Source of the DNA: Dendrophyllia cribrosa
Lineage: Eukaryota > Cnidaria > Anthozoa > Scleractinia > Dendrophylliidae
DNA length: 64,000 nucleotides
Direction: 5' to 3'
Assembly: GCA_024195265.1 (NCBI GenBank)
Contig: JAJLRJ010000003.1
Coordinates: 28,441,658 to 28,505,657, forward strand
This document shows, piece after piece, positions 26,101 through 38,245 of the stretch. Positions within the stretch are counted from its first letter, which is position 1; every line of letters begins with the position of its first letter. Made by a program: the position numbers and the translations under genes. Under the pieces are notes generated by a model, which ran no database searches, was not told the origin of the DNA, and saw only the letters and a program-made list of their open reading frames with translations.

Positions 26101-27634
26101 ACCACTTGCCTTCTTAAAAAAAGAATAGAAGTATCTTTACATGTATAAAAAAGAATGTGTGTACATTTTAATTGGACAGAAGATGAGTTTTGTCATGCAA
26201 TGAATTATCCCCGACCCCACACCTGAAAACAAATTTAAATAATTACATTTTGAAACAATCTTTTGTGAAAACACTTGAGAAAAATTAGGGCTTATTGATT
26301 GGTCATTACTTCCTTTTTATTTGAAAACTTGTTTATTCCCTCTAGTCCAATTAATAAAAAAAGTGAAATTCATTTACTTTATACATTACTTTTCTTTTGA
26401 ACGTACAGTAAAGTAAGGGTAATGTTACATTGTGATCTAAGGCCACCTCTGCAAACGTTTCATGGACAGATACAAATATTATAGGGTCAGTTGGGCGGAT
26501 CCCTGACAGCACAATACAATTACATTGTATTTCTTGTTTATTATGCCTGTTCTAAAAAGAGACAAAAATATAAAGACTGTAATTGCCCCCCACCCTTTAA
26601 AGCGTTTAAATCCATTGTTTTTTTTTTTGTTTCAGGTTGTGGGTAACAGAGGAACAATTGAAATTAATCCAAGAGATACAATGGCTAAGGAATCCAGTAT
26701 CATTGGTGTTATGTTAGGTCATGCTACAGAGGTAAACAAATAACTATTTATGGTACAAATAATTACACATGTAGTATTGAAATAATTTATATTCCTTGTA
26801 TAATAACAATTTGATACCTTGGGACAACTAATTACAATGAGTCCAGAACAGTATTCATGCACTCCTTTCATGTATAGCTCTGCCCTGTTGTGTTTTTTCT
26901 GTGGTTGTTTTAGTGAATTGTCAGGCTGCTCTAAAAAAACAGCTTTTTAAAAATATCAGGGCATGGTACTTTTTGGGAGTTATTTGAAAAAAAGTTATTT
27001 GAATTAAGTAAATTTGTAAAAAAAAAAAAACATTAAGAATTCCTCTACTGCGGCAGTGTAAGGTCCATATTGGACAAATATTGGTCTCATTGAAAAACAT
27101 TTTCCCATCCTCACACTCCTTTGTGCAATAACATGTATTTACATTCGCTTCCATTGGGGCGAAATGAGGGAGGTTTGCTATCCCTTTAAAACTTTCTGTT
27201 CAGTCCTTTCACTCATGGAGTCAATCCTTAAGTCTAATTGTTTTTTAATAGCATATTGGATAACAACACAAAGTGTGACCATTCAAACGAACACAGTATA
27301 GTGTTGTGATAATATTTATTATGGTTCTGTTAGTTTTTCACTTAACTTCACAAGATCTAACCATGTTAATCTGGCCACAATATACAGAGGCTAATGAACA
27401 GTCTGCTTAGTCTACAGTGTACATACTACTTGGTATTGAAAATAACATTTGAATTCATTACGCTTGTTTAAGGATGAGAAGCAGGAGATGACGGCTGCAA
27501 TAGCAGCAGGGCTCCAAGCAGGATTCTTGAATCCAATAGTTGGACAGGAATATCCACTGAACCAAGCTCCAGATGCACACAGGGATATCATAGAAGGCAA
27601 AGGAGCAAAGGGAAAAGTGGTCCTGCTACCTTAG
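20179..27634 (+). CDS. CRYZ: zeta-crystallin / NADPH:quinone oxidoreductase, 8 exons
   Basis: Exons: 20179-20268, 22019-22171, 22942-23105, 23462-23513, 23965-24114, 25551-25652, 26636-26731, 27473-27634. All introns are GT-AG and the frame is continuous, giving 322 residues against about 329 for vertebrate CRYZ. The protein is a zinc-free medium-chain dehydrogenase/reductase that reduces quinones with NADPH in the cytosol. Visible landmarks are FGGPDVLK near the N-terminus, [23 protein letters not shown], the Rossmann glycine motif [15 protein letters not shown] spanning exons 4-5, and [18 protein letters not shown] near the C-terminus. Several introns carry MITEs. The exon 5 donor (gtgggg) is weak but the frame supports it. 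The start ATG follows gttttgat; a longer N-terminus cannot be excluded. The gene is convergent with the TNFR-like gene. Confidence 0.95.
20774..20968. mobile_element. palindromic MITE in CRYZ intron 1
   Basis: taggccatttccgag at the left and its complement at the right, with arms reaching nearly to the centre (aggtgcgaaacctttca). TA at both ends suggests a TA duplication. Confidence 0.8.
22265..22357. repeat. 26-bp inverted repeat pair in CRYZ intron 2
   Basis: aggtcaaaatgatttcaaac begins the left arm (22265-22290), and the exact complement ends the right arm (22332-22357). Probably a small MITE. Confidence 0.7.
25039..25473. mobile_element. MITE in CRYZ intron 5
   Basis: Imperfect terminal inverted repeats built on gctgttacacg and ttttgtgcaacttg at about 25046-25082 and 25439-25470. 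The interior is full of TTGCAA/TGCAACTT words. The borders are approximate. Confidence 0.6.
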
Positions 27635-27843
27635 TAGATAAGTATCTTGAAGAGAGCTCACTGTTGAATGATTTCCTTAGAGAAGTAAATACTGCTAGAG
27701 ATATAAAGAAATTACCGAAAGCTCCATTGTTAGCTATCTAGAAACTTGAGTGTATACTCAGTGTTGTGGTTTGATAAATATTTTTTTTATTGATTTTTTT
27801 ATCATATTGTAAGTTAGTTCTGAAAAACCAAGTTGGAAGAACT

Positions 27844-27849
27844 AATAAA
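27844..27849 (+). terminator. polyadenylation signal AATAAA of CRYZ
   Basis: AATAAA about 210 bp after the CRYZ stop codon. Confidence 0.55.
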
Positions 27850-29006
27850 CTACATGTATTGTATTTGTATTGTCATATTGTACAATGCCCATGTATTTGT
27901 CTCAAATTCATTTTCATAATCTGAGACAAATGAAAACAAAAATCTACTTGGTTTGAAATTTTTTATCCCCCAAAAAGTTAAAGTGCAACATATATAATGA
28001 GACTACTTGTATGAGGTAATTCTATACAATTTAAAATCCTTCAATTCAATACTATAAAAAATAGCAAATTACAAATACCATTTATGTATTATTATTTAAC
28101 AGTAAACTAATGGAAGTAGTAATATTAACATGGTGCCAAGTACATAGTACTTAGTGATTAAAAACTTGACAAATGTAATCATGCATGCAAATTTAGTGCA
28201 TATTATTTGTTTATGTCAAAACAGTAACAATCTAATTTTCATTGTAACTTTTTATGTAAAAAGAAACAGTTTTTGTTATTAATAATATATAATTTATGTA
28301 CATAATACAAATATACATTGAAAGTATGCCTTCTAATAATAATGTTTCTCGGGGTTGTAGCTGTTATTTATAATTATTTTGAAAACCTAATGAGATAAAT
28401 ATGTTCTAGGCAATTTTCATTTCTTAAAGTAGGTGTACGCAAATTACTGTGCAGATGTTTAAATTGTATTGTTTTTTTTTTATGAAATCATACACATTTA
28501 TTAACAAAATGCGAAGAATTAAGTCATCCCTGTCTGACATCACCAGTCTGCTTAGAAAGCAGTTAAATTTCATGGTACTTATTGTGTTACCACTAATAGT
28601 AATGTAGACACATTATGAAAAGTATTACATCTAAGAATGGGTAATTTTATAAGGTGGAAACTGTTAAAAAAATTTACAGTCTTTCCCAAATAAAGTCACC
28701 TTTTTTCTGGGTATCATAAACACAAATATAAAATTACGTTTGAAAATAAAAATGATGATAATATGAACATCAGTAAATTCGTCCACAAGGCTAACATCAT
28801 ATTCATTAGCAGAAACAAGAGTAATCTTTTTTATTTATCACTCCACATGCATGTTGCATTCGCTTGTCCTGATGGGCGGTAGCTATTCTATTAACTCTTT
28901 TTTTAAAACAAAAACTATGATGAGTAATTGTATAATTGATCGATTTTATGCTGTCCAGAACTGTTACCTTCTACCCATTTATGATACATACATGTACAAT
29001 CGTTTT
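27850..29006. other. AT-rich spacer between convergent CRYZ and TNFR-like genes
   Basis: No gene is seen. It is homologous to 54070-56450 of the second duplication unit once the MITEs there are removed. Confidence 0.5.
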
Positions 29007-29284
29007 TCATTCATTCGTTCGTTTTTTCGTTCGTTTGTTCGTTCGTTCGTTCATTCATTCGTTCATTCATTCTTTCATTCACACATTCGTTCTTTTTTTC
29101 ATTCATTCATTCATTCACTCACTCACTCACTCACTCACTCACTCACTCACTCACTCACTCACTCACTCACTCACTCACTCACTCACTCACTCACTCACTC
29201 ACTCACTCACTCACTCACTCACTCATTCATTCATACATTGGTTCGTCCATTCATACATTCGTTCATTAACTCATTCATTCACTC
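29007..29284. repeat. tetranucleotide microsatellite (TTCG/TTCA/CTCA)n
   Basis: TTCG and TTCA repeats, then about 30 CTCA repeats, then TTCA repeats. All frames are artificially open (Ser/His-rich), so no protein is called. Absent from the second duplication unit. Confidence 0.95.
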
Positions 29285-29343
29285 TAAAATTTTTATGTTG
29301 TAGTATTTTACGTTCTATCACAACTGTGATATGTAGGTTAAAT

Positions 29344-31912
29344 TTAATTCATTTGATCTCTGAAGTGCTTCTGTACAAATGAAGCAGTATCTGCGTGGTT
29401 TACATCTGAACTATTTAAAGCGTCCACAAGCTCAGCAACAGTTCTGCCCTTACAGCCAAGTAAGTCCAGCAATTGTCTAGTAGGGCTTCCTGCAGGGGTT
29501 ATGTATTCGTTTTCCAAATTAATGAGAACATCTTCTTCAATGTTAAGTTTTCTACCAACTTTCTGCCAGCCATAAAGTCGTTCTCCATTGCGGCGTCCAT
29601 CCAGCTTAATAGCAAGTAAGTCCATAAGATCCAGGGGAATTTCCGTCAGAGCCAACCCTGTAAGAACACATTTATCAAATTGAAAACATTTCCTTTGACA
29701 GCCTTTGACAACTTTTATATACAGTACACGTAATTTATGTACCGTTGGAAGCATATTAATAAATCTTACAACATATATAGATTGTTTTGGTATATATAAA
29801 AAAGGACAAGAATAATATCAAAATTGCCTTAAAGTGAAGTTAGATATCGTAAGGGCCACACAAAACATTTTATTTTCAGCTGCCAACAGGCTTGTTATCA
29901 GTTATCATGTTGCAGTTAAGACTTGTGTTAAATCATGTTCCCACATAATTTTATAGCCCGAGATCTATATATGATGTTTCTCATGCAAATACAGGCTCGC
30001 TTATTTTGAAAGATTTTGAACTTTTCATAAGTTAATGGTAATTATGTGAACATGATTTTCTGTGGCTTTGGATTGGTGTGGTGGGGGTAGCTGTTGGTGG
30101 TAGGGGTGGAGAAAATGAAATTCAGTGATTCCTTACTTTCAAGACCGCCAGTATCTGCATCTGTTTCACCGTCTGATTAAAGAGAGGAAGAAAGGCAATG
30201 TGATTAAAACAAAAACAATTCAATAGATTCATTTTCAAAACACTTTCAAAGTCCCCACATAGCAATAGTGATGAAATAATTTGAAGTTGTATTCATATAG
30301 CCTTATGCTTTCTGAACAAAAAATGCATATGGCTATAGCCACACTCCTTTTAATATTTATTTTTATTTTAATTAAAATATTTTTTAACCATTTATTTAAG
30401 TAATTAAAATCAACTAAAATACCTTATAACCGAAGGTTTTGAGAAAAACAATTAACAAATTAAAAAATTAGGATGATAACAATGTGATAAAAAACTGTAT
30501 CTTTAGTCTATTTTTAATTTCAAACTTATAAGTAAATTCGATGTAAATTACAAACTGACATTGTGTGTGATATCCTGCAACATTTGACTTAGGAAATGAA
30601 GACATGGCGTTTTCAAACGTTATTCCACAGTTTTGTTATGGCAATGACGAAGACGTAGTTTTTGTTTTCTGTTAGTGTTTCGATTTCAGAAAGGGATATG
30701 TGCTTAAAATGTATAATCAGTGCCGTATGGCATTTACGTGCAGATCTGGAGAAGAATAAACTTTACCGATTATAGTGAAGTTGCCTTACGTTTTCATTAT
30801 TTGCTCTAAAATAAATGTTTTCTTGTTAGGAGGATTTGTATTCTGGCATATTACATGTAGAATGAAGGATATAGGATCTTTAAGAGAAACTGTGACATCA
30901 TTATAAGTAGCTTTTTCGTAGCTATTCAGCAGCGTCTTTCTGTGTCGTTATGAATTTTTTCTCACGTGGAACAGTACTGAAATGTATCCTGAGCCTTCTT
31001 ACTTTTGAGTGTTGAAGGTTAACTATTCTTACCTGATTGCGGTGTTGAATTATAGAATACTGGTAGGTATTCGTCTTTATCTCCTGTATACTTGACACAA
31101 CATGTTATGTTGTAACTACTTCCCTGTGCCTGCCCAGATTTGATTCTTTTCCAGAAATTGCATATGACGATTACGGCAATGAAAATAAGTACCAGAAGTC
31201 CAAAGCTCGCTCGTTCTTTGAGATCACCAAAATAGCTTGAGTTTAGCGGCATTGTTGGCTCCGTTCCTTTTTGTTTTAAAAATTTTAAAACTGGCGCGGT
31301 AAAATTATACCCTGAGTTTTCAGCAGACGTGTAAATCAGAGAAATATGTTCCCATTTGATGTCACTGATTCTTTCAGCCGGTGTGGTAAATGTTTGGATG
31401 AAATATTTCTGCAATGTTAAAGCATGGTTTTGCTTATTTTCCATTTGTCGGACGTAGTTTTTCCTGTTACACTGCTTCAAATAAATGCACTGTAACTTTG
31501 CAAAACTCCTTCCACAGCAGCTGGAGCACTTCTTACAGGATTCCATTGTCAAATCTGCTTGGTAATGTCCCCGAGAGCAATCTCCACATTGCCTGCTTTT
31601 CTGTGGTGTAGATGGGCTTATGGTGTCTCGCAGGCTACAATTGTGGCATGGTTTGCATGCGCCACTGCTGTGTTCCTCTGAAAAGGTTTTTGGCGATACG
31701 CATATTGTGCATTTAATGGGGCTGTCTATGAATATGGTGCTGCCACATGGTGGTGTGGGTTCCTGACCTGGGGGACATTCTGGACATGCTTTGCACTTGA
31801 TGGTTACATTTTTGTTATCCAAAATCTTGTATGATGAGGTTACACATTGGACATTGAAGCCATCGGGATGTTCACTGTCCTCTTGGGGCAATTTCCTATA
31901 AAGGCACCAAAG
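29344..31912 (-). CDS. TNF-receptor-like death-domain receptor, copy 1 (exons 2-4)
   Basis: Exons in order: 31033-31912, 30137-30172, 29344-29657; all GT-AG, with continuous frame to the stop at 29344-29346. With the proposed first exon at 50262-50333 the product is 433 residues. The ectodomain has TNFR-type cysteine-rich repeats (CKACPECPPGQ, CTICVSPKTF, CHNCSLRD, CKKCSSCCG). It is followed by a membrane helix (ASFGLLVLIFIAVIVICNFW), a short linker, and a C-terminal death domain with YGWQKVG and LLDLLG landmarks. Such receptors sense TNF-like ligands and signal through death-domain adaptors. Compared with copy 2, the stalk between KWEH and EPTM is replaced by unrelated sequence, seven residues before the helix are missing, and one 90-nt exon is absent; the frame is kept. 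Exon 2 follows a pyrimidine-rich acceptor. Confidence 0.85.
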
Positions 31913-32490
31913 CTGTGCAATAAAGAAAAAATGGAAAATACTTTTATATTTTAAACTACTTAAGTCGAAATAAGCTGCATTCCACATTTGGTATTTTTAT
32001 GTCTCTTTGTATCTCATACAATTGAACATATTTTATTATTGTAGAAGCAATAAGTATCCATGCTTTTGCTAATTGGGGATTGTTTAAATCAAGTATCATA
32101 ACGTTATAGAGAAAGAAAAATATTGTCTTTATGCCTTTCTGTACTCCATATATCCAGCTGTTGGTTCTATGTCAGAATTTGATTGTCAATATTCGTTTTT
32201 TGAACTCCTTTTAGTATCGAAGTGTTTTGAAATCATACCTGATTAAAGTATTTAGGAATATATTACATGGAAAGCAGTGTATTATTGATTCCAAAGTAAA
32301 AGGAAAGAAAGAACGAAAGCCGTGTGATGATGGGTACATAAACATAGTCCTGTATAAGTTGAAAGTATACGTTCCAAATGACACTTGCTTCACACTGCAG
32401 GCTATTATCCACGTGCAGGAAGCTCCGATGACATCGCGTTTCGCTAAATTATGATAAGGCCTCCCCCTCTTCATTCACCTCAAACACGCC

Positions 32491-32687
32491 AGTCGGCCCG
32501 GGGACAGGGGTGTCAATCATTAAACTAAGGCTCCATAGGGGTCTGTGGGGCCTTAAAATGGGTGTCCCAGAAACTAGCCTTATATATCTACTCAGGCTTC
32601 GTCCTTCTTCACACAGAGCGCAAAATTCATAAGGGCAAGCCCTATGGTGCTCGTTTGGTCTGTCCGTGTATTGCCAATTGAAGAAAT
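32491..32687 (+). repeat. left terminal inverted repeat of the Polinton
   Basis: About 197 bp, pairing with 49928-50123. Similarity resumes at the first codons of the two inward-reading genes (both begin Met-Ala-Asn), so the TIR likely carries the same promoter for both. A TATATATCTACT segment at about 32580-32592 is a candidate TATA region. Confidence 0.92.
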
Positions 32688-32710
32688 GTATACCCCCTGT
32701 ATATACCACG

Positions 32711-35700
32711 ATGGCGAATCTTGCATTCGAACTTCAGAACCGCGGGTTTCGTAACTGGCTTCACAGTTACAAAATACATGTTCCAGAAGATTTTCATGTG
32801 AGAGATCTTATCTTTCATAACATGATCGAACCTGAAATTCTCAGAGTGATCAGATCAGAGTCAAACCAACTCAGCCCTTTTAAGTTTAATTACGGCATCA
32901 TTATAAAACTTATAAAAGAAGGGAACAGAGGCGTTGAGCGAGCGACGTTTTATCTAAGACAGGAGATGCCGGCAATCATCAACATCTTTGACGAGGACGA
33001 TGTTAACCCATTGACACCTGAACCGCCCGTAACCGCCCGTACAAGACTCCACTGCTTTAAAAAATTGTAACTTTCTCAATCGTGCGAACATTGCCTTAAC
33101 TAGCAGTTGTGAGCATTGACTAGAAAGTCTTTCAAATTGAGATACCCAATAAACACAAAAAAGTCAGTGATTTTTGCAGAATATCAGCGTTTGAATTTGG
33201 ACAATAACAAAAATTACCGTTTTTAACGTCATAGAAAAACAACAAAAATCACGTTTTTGCCTTTAGTTTTTTTTATTCAAATCATCATGGCAAACCCAAA
33301 AATCAACATTCACAGCAAAATTCAGTCATAGTCCTAGCTTAGCAGTGAATTTTTTTGCTCTTATTCGTTGCTCGGGCCGAGCTCTAGCCTCTCGTTCTAA
33401 TGCATACTGACCTTGCCTCAATTTTCAATATCACCACCGCACTGCATGCTGGGAAATGGCCAAGAATTTTGACAGCGTTCGTTTCTTTCCGCACACATTT
33501 CATATTTATACTAAGTCCACAGCCACTCCGACCCACCGCCGAAATTTCGCGCTTGTTGTGTTCTCCTGTGGTCGCAACTTCCAAAATATGCCGCAGTAGG
33601 TCGAGAAATTCATCCAGAGTCGAGTCCCAAAGCTGCTTCGTTTCCAGGCGGCCATTTTTCCAGTTCAACGAGCAACGAGCCAAATTCGCAAACGAAGTAC
33701 AACAACTAACTCGCTTCATTGAGAAGTGGACTCTGAACTACCTCCAAGCTTAATGATGCTCACCAGGCAGCTACTAAAGATGAAAAATGGCTGTGAACTT
33801 ACCAAAAATCGTAGATAATTCATATTGGACCCTTTATTGCAAATCAAGCAAGCAAAATGAGATCGTCACAATGACGTTTCCAGTAAACTCGAGCCTTCAG
33901 TGTTTTAGAACAGCAGCACTTTCAATGGTAACTCCAAATATGCAGTCACGAAATCCTATGGGGCGTGTGTATGCAGAAAATCACTCAAAAACGTAAAAAT
34001 CCTCAGGTGTGAATGGGTTAAGAGAAGACTTGACATTGATATAAATAGAAAAAGAGAAGAAGTCACTGAAATCGTTGTAAATGGGTCGGGTTGGACAGTT
34101 GCAGGGATCGACAAAGTATTCCTTGACTTTGCCCGATATGAGCCAATAAGAGGCGGATCTTATTTCCCTCTTCCTCAGGCTCTAAAGGTAAAACACGCCT
34201 TAATAAATATCAAAAATAGAGATCATGCTTGTCTTAGGTGGGTAATGAGGACCGCACGCTTCCCAGCCGCTGAGCACCCGGAAAGGACAAGTAAATACCC
34301 AATAGACGATGGGTTTGACTTTACAGGCATTTCCTTCCCAACACCACTGCATGAAATACCGAAGGTTGAGAAGCTCAATAACATTGCAATCAATGTTTTA
34401 GGCTTGCAGAACAACAAAGTTGTTACATATCACGTCAGTGAGATGGAAGGCGAGGAGATTCCACGAATCAATGTCATGCTCATTACAAAGATAGACCCTC
34501 ACACCTTTAAAACCATCAGCCATTTCTGCCTTGTAAAGAGTCTAAGCAGACTTCTTCACGAACAACACTCTAGAAACCATCATGTACACTTCTGCGTGAG
34601 ATGTTTGCAAGGCTTCTCATCAGAAAGAATTCTCGAAGACCATCAAGTCTATTGCAAAGGAGCCTCAAACCGCCCAACAAGAGTCGAGATGCCTAAGGAA
34701 GGTGAAAACATCCTTCATCGCTTTAAGAATTATCAAAAACAGATGAAGGTTCCGTATGTGATAAATGCTGACTGCGAGAGCCTCATCGAAAAGCTAGACG
34801 TGCGAATCCCACCCAAGGAACAAAGCAGCACCACAAAGACTGAGGTACACAAGCCCTGCGGGTTTTCCTTCATTACTGTTAGATCAGATGGCGCGGTTGG
34901 CCATCCCTACATTTACCGAGGAGAGAACCCTGTTCGTGAGTTTCTTGCATCTCTTCAGAGGGCTGAAGTAGAGATACGTGAGGCTCTCGAGCACAATGAA
35001 CCATTGCAAATGACAGGCGTTGATTGGGATGACTTCAACAAAACCACGGTTTGCCATATCTGCGGTAAGACTCTGATTGTGCGCAATGCAAGGGATGAGC
35101 ATGAGTTATTCCACCCAGAAACAGGAGAGTATTGCGGCAAGGTACACAGGCATACGAGGGCACCCTGCAGCAAGAGTAGTTGTTACGGAGAGTGGTTAAA
35201 ACTCACAACACGAGATGACCATGGAAGATATAAAATCGGTAAGTGGGCAAAGAGGCAGAAAAAGCCAGAGATAGAGTTCCCAGAGGACGACTGTAGATAT
35301 TGTGCCAGGCCTCTTCTGCGAGAATGTTACAGAGATGCAGTAATAGACCACTGCCACATCACTGGCAGGTATCGCGGGGCGGCTTAGATTCATAGACAGC
35401 TGCCAGTTTATGCAACAAAGCCTTGATAGCCTTGTCACATCAATCAAACCAGAAGCTTTCGAGATCCTAAAACAATACGAAACGGATCCAGCAAAAAGAG
35501 GCCTTTTACTCCGAAAGGGTGTTTATCCCTATGAGTACATGGATTCCTTCGAACGTTTTAAGGAAACCACCATTCCGCCGAAGGAGGCCTTTTACAGCAA
35601 GCTTAAAAAGGAGCATATCACAGACGATGACTACGTGCACGCGCAACGAGTGTGGGATGCCTTTGAATGCGAGAATCTCGGAGATTACCACGACATCTAT

Positions 35701-37263
35701 CTCCTAACGGACGTCATCCTCCTCGCAGATGTGTTTGAAAACTTTAGGAAGACATGCCTCAAGAATTACCGTTTAGACCCTGCAAATTATTACACCAGCC
35801 CTGGTTTGAGTTGGGATGCATTGCTGAAACACACGGACATAGAGTTGGAGCTTCTGACCGACTATACAATGCAACTCTTTGTCGAGAAGGGAACGAGAGG
35901 CGGCATCTCAACAGAGATGAAGCGCTATGCCAAGGCGAACAACCCATATCTCAGCGACTTTGACCAGGAGAAGGAGAAGTCATATCTCCTTTATCTCGAT
36001 GCAAACAATCTATACGGTTGGGCCATGAGTCAGCCGCTTCCAGTTGGCAAGTTCAGGTGGGCCCGAACAGCACCAACAGCGGAGCAGATCGCCAAGATGG
36101 GCCCTAGGAGGAAAACAGGCTACATACTTGAGGTTGACTTAGAGTATCCCCAATATCTCCATGACAAGCACAACTCTTACCCGCTAGCCCCAGAGGCATC
36201 TCAAGTTCCAAACGAGTGGATGTCGCCATATCAAAGATCCATTGCAAGAGAGTTGAACCTGGGGGATGACAAGACAAGCAAGCTGCTCCTCATATTGAAG
36301 GACAAGGAAAGATATGTCCTTCATTACCGAAATCTTCAGCTATATCTCACTCTCGGAATGAAGCTCAAAAAAGTGCACAAGGTACTGACCTTCGAACAGA
36401 AGGACTGGATGGAGCCATACATCAGACTTAACACAGAGCTCAGAAAGAAGGCCACATCAGACTTCGAGAAGAACTTCTACAAGCTCATGAACAACTCAGT
36501 CTTTGGCAAGACGATGGAAAACCTCAGAACCAGAGTCGATGTGCGTTTGGTGCGATCAGATGAGGAAGACAAGCTTCGGAAGCTGCTGGCCAACCCTCTC
36601 TATGAAAGGAGCGCAATCTTCTGCGAAACACTCGCTGGCATCCAGATGCGTAAAGAGAAGATCAAAATGGACAGGCCTGTCTACACGAGCATGTGCGTGC
36701 TTGATCTCTCTAAGACGTTGATGTACGAGTTCTATTACTTCTATCTAGATCGTAAATACGGCCCGAACTGCCAGCTAATCTACACTGACACAGACAGCCT
36801 GCTCCTGGAAATCAAGACAGAGGACGTGTACAAAGACATGGAAGCCAACATCCATGAGTTTGACACGAGTGATTTCCCGAAAGATCACTCTCTTCACAGC
36901 CAAACGAACAAGAAGGTTATCGGTAAGATGAAGGACGAGTGTGCAGGCAAGCCGATCTCTGAGGTTGTCGCGCTGCGATCAAAGATGTACTCAATCCTCG
37001 AGGGTGACAAAAACATCAAGAAAGCAAAGGGCACCACCAAGGTTGTTACAAAGAAGGAGATTACACACCAGAATTACAAGGATGCCCTCTTCAAAAAGGA
37101 GGCCTTCAAACACGGGATGGATATGCTCAGGAGCGTGGATCACCAGATCTACGGCATGCATCTAAACAAGACAACACTTTCCCCCTTTGACTCAAAGCGC
37201 TGGATTAAGGAGGATGGCGTCCACACGCTGGCGTATGGTCACAAAGATATCGGCGGCAACTGA
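32711..37263 (+). pseudogene. POLB: Polinton DNA polymerase B, disrupted
   Basis: Family B, protein-primed-type polymerase that would copy the element. Three coding pieces: 32711-33006 (98 codons from the ATG just inside the TIR), 34018-35387, and about 35383-37263. Piece 2 has a C/H zinc-binding stretch (HFCVRCLQGF) and an ExoI-like ADCESL. Piece 3 has palm motif A (DANNLYGWAM), motif B (KLMNNSVFGKTMEN) and motif C (YTDTDSLL) with the catalytic aspartates intact. Break 1 is a piggyBac-like MITE at a TTAA; the frames on both sides are in register. Break 2, near 35383, is an internal deletion with frameshift that removes part of the exonuclease region and ends piece 2 at TAG 35385-35387. The 3' end overlaps the convergent integrase by 25 bp. 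Confidence 0.93.
33003..34021. mobile_element. piggyBac-like MITE inside the Polinton PolB gene
   Basis: Flanked by TTAA at both ends (33003-33006 and 34018-34021). Termini are CCCATTGACACCTGA at the left and the complement of CCCATTCACACCTGA at the right. TTAA duplication and CCC termini are typical of piggyBac. Insert plus one TTAA is 1015 bp; the PolB frame before and after is in phase once that length is discounted. The interior has no transposase. Confidence 0.88.
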
Positions 37264-38226
37264 GTGCCCGGTGGCACAACCATCAGCTCCTCACGGATGA
37301 AGCCTCTCTTAGGTCCATCGTAAAGGTAATACACGACAGGCGCATCTGGCTTGGTGACAACCTTCTCGATGTTGTGGACCTTCAAAGACCACATCAGTCT
37401 TCGCCCGTCTACCACCGCCTTCCAGCTCACCGGGGTAATAAATATATCTCACACTCACCCGGGGTGGGAGCTTTTTCTCATTCACCCCCACAGGCCTAGC
37501 ATATGGAGTCGCGGGCTTGGCAGAAACGGCTTTCTCTTTGATTGCATCCTTTGGCTTCTTGCCAGTGAGTCTTGTTACTTCATTGTTCAAGGCCGAGACA
37601 ACATCTGGCAGTCTTTTGACCCATGCAGTCGAACGGCCAGAGGGCATATTCATTTCAACGGCATACTGATAACCAAACAACCTTTCAGCCAGGGTGCGAT
37701 TGAATCTCTCCACAATTGCTTGATCTCTGTGGATATCAACCCGCCCGCGACGAATGGTCGTTTTGTTATCCTCCATAGCCTTAGTCACAGCCCCCATAAA
37801 CTCTTTCCCAGGGTCAACTTGCAAGAGTTGCGGCCATTTCAAAGGCCCCTTCCTATAAAGCCTCTGAAATGCCCTTGAGACTTCTTCAGACTCTTTCGAA
37901 GTCAGGGGCTCCGCAGCTTTATATCGGCTAGCCACATCAACAAAGGTTAATGCGTATTTGTAAACCTTTCTCCCATGAGGAACATTGTTGTGGGGCAGGA
38001 AGAGAAGATCTGCTTGATGCACTGCATTGGGTGATGAGACATCAAACTTGGGCCGAGGGATATGGCGTGGCGCCGGGAGATATATTTGCCAATGGGCTTG
38101 TTTGACCAGCCATTTTTTTGCGACATCATCAGAGACCTTGGCCGCTGCAGCTAGCTTTTTCACAGCGGCAAGACGTTTCCAATACTTTTTCGGACTGTAA
38201 TAGATCTTAGAGAGTTTGGTCTCCAT
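37239..38226 (-). pseudogene. INT: Polinton integrase (retroviral type), frameshifted
   Basis: The start codon 38224-38226 opens METKLSKIYYSPKKYWK. A DDE catalytic core is visible: D73 in HQADLLFLP, D138 in VDPGKEF and E173 in VERFNRTL, spacing D-34-E. The C-terminal part (WSLKVHNIEKVV to the stop at 37239-37241, including YYLYDGPKRGF) is in another frame, so a single-base-type frameshift lies at about 37388-37405. Before that point 280-odd residues are uninterrupted. The enzyme would insert the linear element into host DNA. The gene is tail-to-tail with PolB, overlapping by 25 bp. A box GGTATATATG precedes it. Confidence 0.9.
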
Positions 38227-38230
38227 AGGG

Positions 38231-38240
38231 GGTATATATG
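38231..38240 (-). promoter_or_regulatory. AT-rich gap box before integrase
   Basis: CATATATACC on the minus strand, 4 nt before the integrase ATG; degenerate form of the shared box. Confidence 0.5.
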
Positions 38241-38245
38241 TTTGT

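Larger units (their letters stand above)
27714..32487. repeat. segmental duplication, TNFR-gene copy 1
   Basis: Homologous in the same order and orientation to 53964-61670. The left breakpoint falls in the CRYZ 3' UTR (gaaagctccattg.tagctat in both copies). Homology stops at 32487, exactly where the Polinton begins. The copies differ by MITE insertions that are present only in copy 2. Confidence 0.85.

Noticed and set aside
28851..29382. Ser/His/Phe-rich open frames of about 150 residues
   Set aside because: They arise from the TTCG/TTCA/CTCA microsatellite and are missing in the second duplication unit.
32227..32454. 75-codon plus-strand frame conserved at 61420-61647 in the other duplication unit
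   Set aside because: It has no ATG at the proposed start and lies in the intron/upstream region of a minus-strand gene. Conservation is explained by the segmental duplication; about ten residue changes give no sign of selection.
37388..37405. Programmed ribosomal frameshift in the integrase
   Set aside because: No slippery heptamer or stable downstream structure is evident, and many other genes in the element carry simple indels, so decay is the better explanation.
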